Source: a virus
IMG/VR virus record: IMGVR_UViG_3300044697_000009
Coordinates: 1 to 64,000 of that record
Direction: 5' to 3' (one strand)
Length of the DNA stretch: 64,000 nt
A model generated the notes under the pieces. It saw only the letters and a program-made list of their open reading frames with translations. It was not told where the DNA came from and did no database searches. Made by a program: the position numbers and the translations under genes. Below, piece by piece: positions 59,878 to 64,000 of this stretch; within the stretch, counting starts at the first letter, position 1; every line of letters begins with the position of its first letter.

Positions 59878-60159
59878 ATGAAGATCACAAACACGATGCT
59901 AAAAGAATACCTAGACCTTAAGCAAGAACAAAAACGTATTGAAGCCCGACTACTTGAAATCAAATCAGAAATCATTGAACAAGGTGGCTGTCAGACTCAA
60001 GATTACGTTGCAGGTATAAGAGTCCAGCCTCGTCGAGTCCTGGCTAGTATTGAGACGTTTGAAGACTTATTAGGCGAATTCTACATGACTAGAAATAATC
60101 TAGTGAATACAATACAGGTCACCTACGTTGACGTAGTTAAACGCCCAAACCGGCCATAA
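59878..60159 (+). CDS. Hypothetical coiled-coil protein
   Basis: 93 residues with AAGGA upstream. N-terminal coiled coil (LKQEQKRIEARLLEIKSEI), then a beta-rich segment (VAGIRVQPRRVLASIETF). Often seen in this form in phages near regulatory genes. Function unknown. Confidence 0.6.
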   Translation: MKITNTMLKEYLDLKQEQKRIEARLLEIKSEIIEQGGCQTQDYVAGIRVQPRRVLASIETFEDLLGEFYMTRNNLVNTIQVTYVDVVKRPNRP

Positions 60160-60228
60160 CTTTAACACTTTCATAGTACTTTAAAGCAATATAACCCTAT
60201 AGTATGAGAGTTGCATACTTAGTTTTGT

Positions 60229-60405
60229 ATGCCTGCTGTAGTCGTTAAACAATTCTCAGTCTATCTCTACGATAAATTCTCAATCATTCTTCGTGTCGGT
60301 GACCAATTAATAGTTGATACTTCTGAAGGCATTGCATGGCGCCCCGGCTATGAACAATATACTTTTGACATTTCGACTGAAGAATACAGACTAATAGATA
60401 ACTGA
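60229..60405 (+). CDS. Hypothetical small protein
   Basis: 58 residues in the gap between longer genes; ATG 60229, stop TGA 60403-60405. Alternating hydrophobic residues (VVVKQFSVYLYDKFSIILRV) suggest a small beta domain. No strong ribosome site, so confidence is modest. Confidence 0.4.
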   Translation: MPAVVVKQFSVYLYDKFSIILRVGDQLIVDTSEGIAWRPGYEQYTFDISTEEYRLIDN

Positions 60406-60418
60406 CAATCGCCGCACA

Positions 60419-60435
60419 TTGACAATTTTTGTCAA
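60419..60435. repeat. Perfect inverted repeat TTGACAA-TTT-TTGTCAA
   Basis: Seven-base arms with a three-base centre, in a short noncoding gap upstream of the gene at 60527. One arm reads as a -35 hexamer. Likely an operator or small hairpin; no convincing -10 was found at 16-18 bp. Confidence 0.6.
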
Positions 60436-60464
60436 GTCCTAAGGCTTATATTCAATTCCTAGAC

Positions 60465-60480
60465 TGGCATGTATCCTGCA
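60465..60480 (+). promoter_or_regulatory. Second candidate sigma54-type promoter
   Basis: TGGCATGTATCCTGCA fits TGGCAYRNNNNTTGCW with one mismatch (CTGC for TTGC) and correct GG-N10-GC spacing. A start near 60491 would give a leader of about 35 nt to the gene at 60527, which is operonic with the receiver-domain gene. Sequence match only. Confidence 0.4.
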
Positions 60481-60526
60481 CATAATATAAAATTATTATT
60501 AACTTCCATATAAAGGAGAAAAATTT

Positions 60527-61000
60527 ATGGAAACTGTTCTTAATACAAATGAAATTAAAGAAATTGCAAATTCATCTAACACAGCTAAAGCGATTTTTAA
60601 TGAACTCGGCAGACGTGTCAGGTCCCGGTCGAGACTTGATCTTCGAAAACTGAAATACGAAATTTTGTCAAGTGGAAATCAAGTAGTTGACGAAGAATAT
60701 GTCGAAACGTTTAAAAAACTTCAGGCCTCGGGAGCTGGTAAACTCGTTAGCGGAAGACTTGGAAATCCAACTAGATTTATTTGGAATTATAAATTGAAAG
60801 ATGTTACAAATTCCGCATTTGAACCTGAAACTAAAGTTAATGAGCCTGGTATTAAACCGGTGAGACGTAAATCCAAGACTCGATCTAAGCACAAAGACTT
60901 GTCATTGGCGCCCATTACAATAACGTTTCAACTTCCAAATGATATCAGAAGCGAAGATTTGAGTGCATTAATGAGTCTAGTAAAGGAATTATCGAAATGA
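60527..61000 (+). CDS. Hypothetical protein with possible DNA-binding wing motif
   Basis: 157 residues with AAAGGAG upstream. N-terminal helical region, then SGRLGNPTRFIWNYKL, similar to the wing of small winged-helix regulators, and a basic linker (KPVRRKSKTRSKHKDLS), ending with a short helical C-terminus. Overlaps the receiver-domain gene by 4 bp. Probably a DNA-binding regulator acting with it; inferred. Confidence 0.5.
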   Translation: METVLNTNEIKEIANSSNTAKAIFNELGRRVRSRSRLDLRKLKYEILSSGNQVVDEEYVETFKKLQASGAGKLVSGRLGNPTRFIWNYKLKDVTNSAFEPETKVNEPGIKPVRRKSKTRSKHKDLSLAPITITFQLPNDIRSEDLSALMSLVKELSK

Positions 61001-61323
61001 AAGTATTAGTGATTGAAAGTGACTACGACCTGGCTGAGAGTTTAAAACTAGCTATCAATAACCTTGGTGCAGAAGTTGATATAGCATTTGATATAAAAAC
61101 GGCAGCTAAGCTTTTGAATTACCATTATGATTTAATACTAGCTGACCATATGCTATTAAAAGTATCAGGGAATTTTGATATCTTATCTAAAGTCAAGTCT
61201 AATTCGGTCGTAGTCCTTTCTTCACTAACACCTAACGAAACAAAGGAATTGAAGTACAACCATATACAAAAACCATTCGGATTAAAAGAAATAGAAGATT
61301 ATATAAACCCTAAACACCCGTAG
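60997..61323 (+). CDS. Response-regulator receiver domain protein (CheY-like)
   Basis: 108 residues, a complete single receiver domain: acidic pair region ESD (7-9), phospho-acceptor D50 in LILADHML, Ser75/76 in VLSSLT and K92 in IQKPF, in the standard order. No output domain is attached. Coupled to the preceding gene by ATGA. Free receiver domains act as phosphorylation switches. A phage copy could tap a host histidine kinase or serve as a decoy. Family secure. Confidence 0.8.
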   Translation: MKVLVIESDYDLAESLKLAINNLGAEVDIAFDIKTAAKLLNYHYDLILADHMLLKVSGNFDILSKVKSNSVVVLSSLTPNETKELKYNHIQKPFGLKEIEDYINPKHP

Positions 61324-61376
61324 AAGTTTTATACACTTGGATTCTATAATAATTTCCTTATGTTATAGTGTCTGAG
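61324..61376 (+). promoter_or_regulatory. Extended -10 promoter of the candidate RNA
   Basis: TGTTATAGT at 61361-61369 provides an extended -10 (TGn then TATAGT, the same -10 used by the early promoters). A -35 is weak. It predicts a start near 61377, directly before the hairpin-rich region. Confidence 0.5.
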
Positions 61377-61915
61377 TCTAATACTATCTAAGACTTATAC
61401 ATGGCAGAGTTTTAATTCTCTAATGATTTCAATCCCCTAACATTGGCACGAACTGTGAAATACCAATTACCAGACAGCACGAGTAACGAGACGATAAGAT
61501 CTACTCGGAAGCAAGTCGAAGTAAGGTGGTTGACTTCAAGTATTGAGATGACATAATGTAGGTAAATTAGTGGACGGTCTTTAGACTTATGGAACTAGTT
61601 CGAAACATTAGTAGTCGGTATCAAGTAAACCTTGCAAGCTTAACAAGTACTATGAGAAAAAGTCGTTGCTTTTTCCATGGGATACGGATGGCGGGTTACC
61701 ATCACGGGACGAATCTCCCGGCGGACAGCGGACCTTACTTACCTCGGGGCTTTAATGCCTAAAACACAGGGGTTATACGGAATCACGAAACACGCGGTTT
61801 CCCAAGAGAAGTACGGCAACGATGCTTTAACCGTGGAAATAAGGATTCTTTCGAATAAAAGTCGAAACGGCGGGATAGCATGGCCTAGGCCTAAACTTTC
61901 CTAGCTGTCTAACGA
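61377..61915 (+). ncRNA. Candidate large structured RNA of about 540 nt
   Basis: A region with no convincing gene but with consecutive stems along its length: ATTGG/CCAAT enclosing CAC/GTG (61442-61467), CGAGTA/TACTCG (61480-61507), GTCT/AGAC (61577-61586), GAAAAAG/CTTTTTC (61656-61675), GATGG/CCATC (61687-61703), CGGGA/TCCCG (61705-61720) and CGGTT/AACCG (61795-61833). The 3' half is near half or more G+C in an AT-rich genome. I do not recognise a group I or II intron, tmRNA or RNase P. Large ornate phage RNAs (GOLLD, ROOL) are obvious comparisons. Fold unproven. Confidence 0.55.
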
Positions 61916-61959
61916 TGAGGTCGTTACTGATGAGACTATCTAAAACTGTAATTATTAAA

Positions 61960-62127
61960 ATGACTAGAAAAGATGCCGAAGAATTAGGTCTTCTGATTTG
62001 TAAATGTGGGCATCCTAGAAACAATCATTTTGATTTTGATGAAAAACCTTGCGCACATTGTCCATGTAAATATTTTCACGAAATTTCTCGACGTGGTATT
62101 ATAATTAAATCAAGGAGTAAAAAATGA
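61960..62127 (+). CDS. Small zinc-finger protein
   Basis: 55 residues from the ATG at 61960 (a longer frame to 61915 would enter the RNA region). CKCGHPRNNH and PCAHCPCKYFHE give a Cys/His zinc-binding core, with a basic C-terminal tail. Typical of tiny phage zinc knuckles. Confidence 0.55.
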   Translation: MTRKDAEELGLLICKCGHPRNNHFDFDEKPCAHCPCKYFHEISRRGIIIKSRSKK

Positions 62128-62234
62128 TAATTAGTACATCCAATTGCATGGTTTCTTTATTTAATCTTTTTTGGATTTAAAGTAGGAAGAAAATGTAAAA
62201 TGAGATACTTTGAATATCAAGTTAGGAATCGAAA

Positions 62235-62564
62235 ATGAAGTTTTACTTAACAATATTCGCATTGATTTTATTAGGCTGTAGTCCTGGAGACTACGCTACG
62301 TTACAAGGCCCACCAGGGCCGCAAGGTCCTATTGGAAATCCTGGTAGTAGTGTTACAATGGTACAGTTTTGTTCGAATTATTCAACTACATACCCGTCAA
62401 CATTTCCTGAATACGGATTCTGTGTATCAAATAATCTTTATGCAACGTATTGGAATGGGACAGATGCTTGGACTGCGGAAATCGTACCTGGGTATTATGA
62501 TTCAACATCAACGTCTGCTCCTTGTAGTTTTACTGTTTTACCTAACTGTGTGGTGGAAAATTGA
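62235..62564 (+). CDS. Lipoprotein with collagen-like segment
   Basis: 109 residues. Signal peptide FYLTIFALILLGC with lipobox LLGC (C15); then GPPGPQGPIGNPG, a short Gly-X-Y collagen-like stretch, and a Cys/aromatic-rich C-terminal domain (VQFCSNYSTTYPSTFPEYGF, then APCSFTVLPNC). Would be anchored in the envelope of a Gram-negative host. Function unknown; possible surface exclusion or virion factor. Confidence 0.7.
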   Translation: MKFYLTIFALILLGCSPGDYATLQGPPGPQGPIGNPGSSVTMVQFCSNYSTTYPSTFPEYGFCVSNNLYATYWNGTDAWTAEIVPGYYDSTSTSAPCSFTVLPNCVVEN

Positions 62565-62782
62565 ATCGCAAATACAAACGTCTTAATAAATTTATGTTGA
62601 AATTCTTACAACCCGGAGTTAAAGTAAAATACGTAGGAAATCTTCGAGAAAATCATCATTATAAATTAAAACGTTATAAAGTCTATGAATTCATTAATTA
62701 TTTTGGTTACAATCATGTGATTATTCATGCTGAGAATCGTAATATCAACGTTCCATGCCATGCATTTACATTGGATATCTAA
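62561..62782 (+). CDS. Small SH3-like family protein, member 4
   Basis: 73 residues from a TTG start overlapping the lipoprotein stop (TTGA). LQPGVKVKYV then KVYEF, ending HAFTLDI. Last residues end in a TAATG junction with the next member. Family as described for member 1. Confidence 0.6.
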   Translation: MNRKYKRLNKFMLKFLQPGVKVKYVGNLRENHHYKLKRYKVYEFINYFGYNHVIIHAENRNINVPCHAFTLDI

Positions 62783-62994
62783 TGAAGACATTTCCTAAAC
62801 ATTTAAAAAAACTTCTAGTACCTGGAGTTAAACTAAAGTGTGTAGATGATTCTTCAAATACGCGTAAAGATAAAATAAAAATGAATGAGATTTACACATT
62901 TGACGGCTGGCATGAAGTATGGGACAATGAAATTTATATAAAAGAAAACAATCAGTCTTGGTTTATAGATCGGTTTACATTGGATTTAGAATGA
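62782..62994 (+). CDS. Small SH3-like family protein, member 5
   Basis: 70 residues. LLVPGVKLKCVDD, then NEIYTFDGWHE, ending DRFTLDLE. Both ends overlap neighbours by one or four bases. Family as described for member 1. Confidence 0.65.
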   Translation: MKTFPKHLKKLLVPGVKLKCVDDSSNTRKDKIKMNEIYTFDGWHEVWDNEIYIKENNQSWFIDRFTLDLE

Positions 62995-63305
62995 CCCTCA
63001 CTGCTGAAGCATTAAAATTTTTGCCAGATGGCACAAGACTTAGAAGCCTAGTGAATGATGTTGGTCTTGAATTTAATAAAATCTATACTTTAGATATATT
63101 TCCTAAGACTTATTCCACACTTAATGGAATGTTAAAAGAATTATACGCAGATAAATTAATTGAATTAATTCCTGATGGCGTAGGTTTATTATCTAAAATC
63201 AAGTTTAATCGCACTGAATTTAAAACACAAGTATTATCACTCAAAGAATTTCCATATAAAGAATTCCCTATTAGTTATTTTTCTCTAGACTTGGAGTCAT
63301 TATGA
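62991..63305 (+). CDS. SH3-like family protein, member 6, with an inserted capsid N-terminal segment
   Basis: 104 residues. Both ends follow the family: FLPDGTRLRSL and NKIYTLDIF at the front, ISYFSLDLESL at the end. Between them residues 43-72 read TLNGMLKELYADKLIELIPD and onward, 23 of 30 identical to residues 16-45 of the major capsid protein in this same genome. DNA in the two segments is about two-thirds identical, so the match is old or kept by selection. It could bind capsid, scaffold or something that recognises the capsid arm. Starts in the previous stop (ATGA). Confidence 0.65.
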   Translation: MTLTAEALKFLPDGTRLRSLVNDVGLEFNKIYTLDIFPKTYSTLNGMLKELYADKLIELIPDGVGLLSKIKFNRTEFKTQVLSLKEFPYKEFPISYFSLDLESL

Positions 63306-63478
63306 AAATGAAAATCGTTGAATCCTTGAAACCAATCTGTGTAATCTGTGGCGAAAAAAACCTAGAGTTGTATTACAATGACACAGAAGTCCGGTGTTTA
63401 AAATGTATTCCAACAGGGCATAATGTCGAAACTAGAAATGAAACGTTTGAAGTCAAGAAACCTGAGGCGTTACACTAA
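63302..63478 (+). CDS. Small zinc-ribbon protein
   Basis: 58 residues: PICVICGEKN and VRCLKCIP form a CxxC...CxxC ribbon. Ends with TAATG onto the next gene. Lies inside the run of SH3-like paralogues. Confidence 0.6.
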   Translation: MKMKIVESLKPICVICGEKNLELYYNDTEVRCLKCIPTGHNVETRNETFEVKKPEALH

Positions 63479-63759
63479 TGTGGAAAGTTGGCGATAAAAT
63501 CAAATGTATTTTATATGATGGCGATTCTATCCAACCTTGGATAACTATAGGAAAGACCTATGAAATACTCGAAGTCATAAAAAATTATCATTACGATAAT
63601 GAACATAAAGATAAATATAATCAACAATATAGAATAATGAATGACCAAGGTGGAAGTTGGTGGATACAACCGCATTGTTTTAAACTAGTATTTAAAACTA
63701 CGGGCCCAGAGAAATCTGAAGTCGAAATCCTGGATAGAATACAAGAGAATTTTAAATGA
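63478..63759 (+). CDS. SH3-like family protein, longer member 7
   Basis: 93 residues. VGDKIKCILYDGD, then GKTYEILEV and GSWWIQPHCFKLV, the pattern of SH3-like phage proteins found widely, with an extra acidic C-terminal helix. Both ends overlap neighbours. Less similar to the others, so the family link is moderate. Confidence 0.55.
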   Translation: MWKVGDKIKCILYDGDSIQPWITIGKTYEILEVIKNYHYDNEHKDKYNQQYRIMNDQGGSWWIQPHCFKLVFKTTGPEKSEVEILDRIQENFK

Positions 63760-63974
63760 AACCATTAGATGAAACTACAGTAAAATTCCTAACGCCCGGA
63801 GTGAAATTAAAATGTATCGTTAAGGGGGAAAAATATTCTCTACAAACAAATAAAACATACACATTTAACAACATATCTGGAATAATTAACGATATAACAG
63901 TAATTTGTGTTATGGAAGGAAATAAAAAATTAGGCCCATATTTTGCTTATAGATTTACATTGGATTTAGAATGA
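63756..63974 (+). CDS. Small SH3-like family protein, member 8
   Basis: 72 residues. KFLTPGVKLKCI, NKTYTF and a terminal YRFTLDLE, very close to members 1 and 2. ATGA junctions on both sides. Confidence 0.65.
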   Translation: MKPLDETTVKFLTPGVKLKCIVKGEKYSLQTNKTYTFNNISGIINDITVICVMEGNKKLGPYFAYRFTLDLE

Positions 63975-64000
63975 CTGATATTGAATACAAACTTTTAACT
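63971..64000 (+). CDS. Start of a further SH3-like family gene (partial)
   Basis: The window ends ten codons in, but the visible N-terminus DIEYKLLT matches the ELEYKLLTPG of member 1 and the start overlaps the previous stop (ATGA). The paralogue array therefore continues beyond the window. Confidence 0.55.
   Translation, partial: MTDIEYKLLT

Noticed and set aside
61444-61458. TGGCACG as a third sigma54 -24 element
   Set aside because: The matching -12 position reads GTGA rather than TTGC, and it is part of the ATTGG/CCAAT hairpin of the candidate RNA.
61677-61904. A 75-codon rightward frame in the hairpin-rich region
   Set aside because: Amino acid composition is atypical, no ribosome site precedes it, and its DNA is accounted for by paired stems (GATGG/CCATC, CGGGA/TCCCG, CGGTT/AACCG). 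I read the region as RNA.
61377-61915. Group I or group II self-splicing intron
   Set aside because: No recognisable group I P7/R-S core or group II domain V, and the flanking genes are not halves of one protein.

Overview
The window is a contiguous piece of a tailed double-stranded DNA phage genome, AT-rich (roughly one-third to two-fifths G+C by eye), with tightly packed, often overlapping genes (ATGA, TAATG and TTGA junctions). There is no integrase or other sign of lysogeny. The virion genes point to a podovirus-like particle: terminase, portal, scaffold, major capsid, a probable adaptor and a giant nozzle-like protein, then four Gln/Ala/Gly-rich internal (ejection) proteins. No tape measure, sheath or tail tube was recognised. 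Lipoprotein signal peptides, a secreted trypsin-like protease and an M15-type endolysin suggest a Gram-negative-type host envelope; the host itself cannot be named from this sequence.

Layout. (1) 1-11.5 kb, rightward: family B DNA polymerase, two glycosyltransferases, a sugar nucleotidyltransferase, a second PolB-type 3'-5' exonuclease, a MazZ-like dATP/dGTP diphosphohydrolase, an endonuclease VII-like nuclease. After a strong sigma70-type promoter (7.54 kb) comes an envelope-directed cassette built around a trypsin-like protease. (2) 48.9-11.5 kb, leftward: the virion operons, converging on region 1. In order they are packaging genes and portal, fibres and three paralogous polyglycine adhesins, scaffold and capsid, an HNH-Mom fusion gene with its own early-type promoter, more fibres, adaptor, nozzle, and ejection proteins. 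(3) 49.0-49.8 kb, rightward: zinc-ribbon ORF, endolysin, small basic protein. (4) 52.8-49.8 kb, leftward: small genes including a HAD phosphatase, a VTC-domain protein and a GIY-YIG-like nuclease. (5) 52.8-53.5 kb: a gene-free divergent control region with repeats of GTTACTATAG and promoter-like sites. (6) 53.5-64 kb, rightward: small genes, tRNA-Ile(UAU), a MoxR ATPase / helical protein / metallopeptidase-VWA module, many small SH3-like paralogues, a response-regulator receiver domain, and a roughly 540-nt stretch that looks like a large structured RNA.

Regulation. Two promoter classes are visible. One is sigma70-like (TTGACW, 17-bp spacer, usually TATAGT) upstream of early or accessory genes. 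The other is a 12-14-bp element, TTTAATAACTATAT, found eight times, nearly always just upstream of virion, lysis or neighbouring leftward genes; I infer it is the late promoter. Two sites also match the sigma54 -24/-12 consensus.

The observations I consider most novel are: a 30-residue segment of the major capsid N-terminus (23/30 identical) embedded in one of the small SH3-like proteins 28 kb away, with a weaker echo in a capsid-proximal small protein; expansion of that small-protein family between the MoxR/VWA genes and beyond; the candidate structured RNA; the late-promoter element; and the HNH-Mom fusion.
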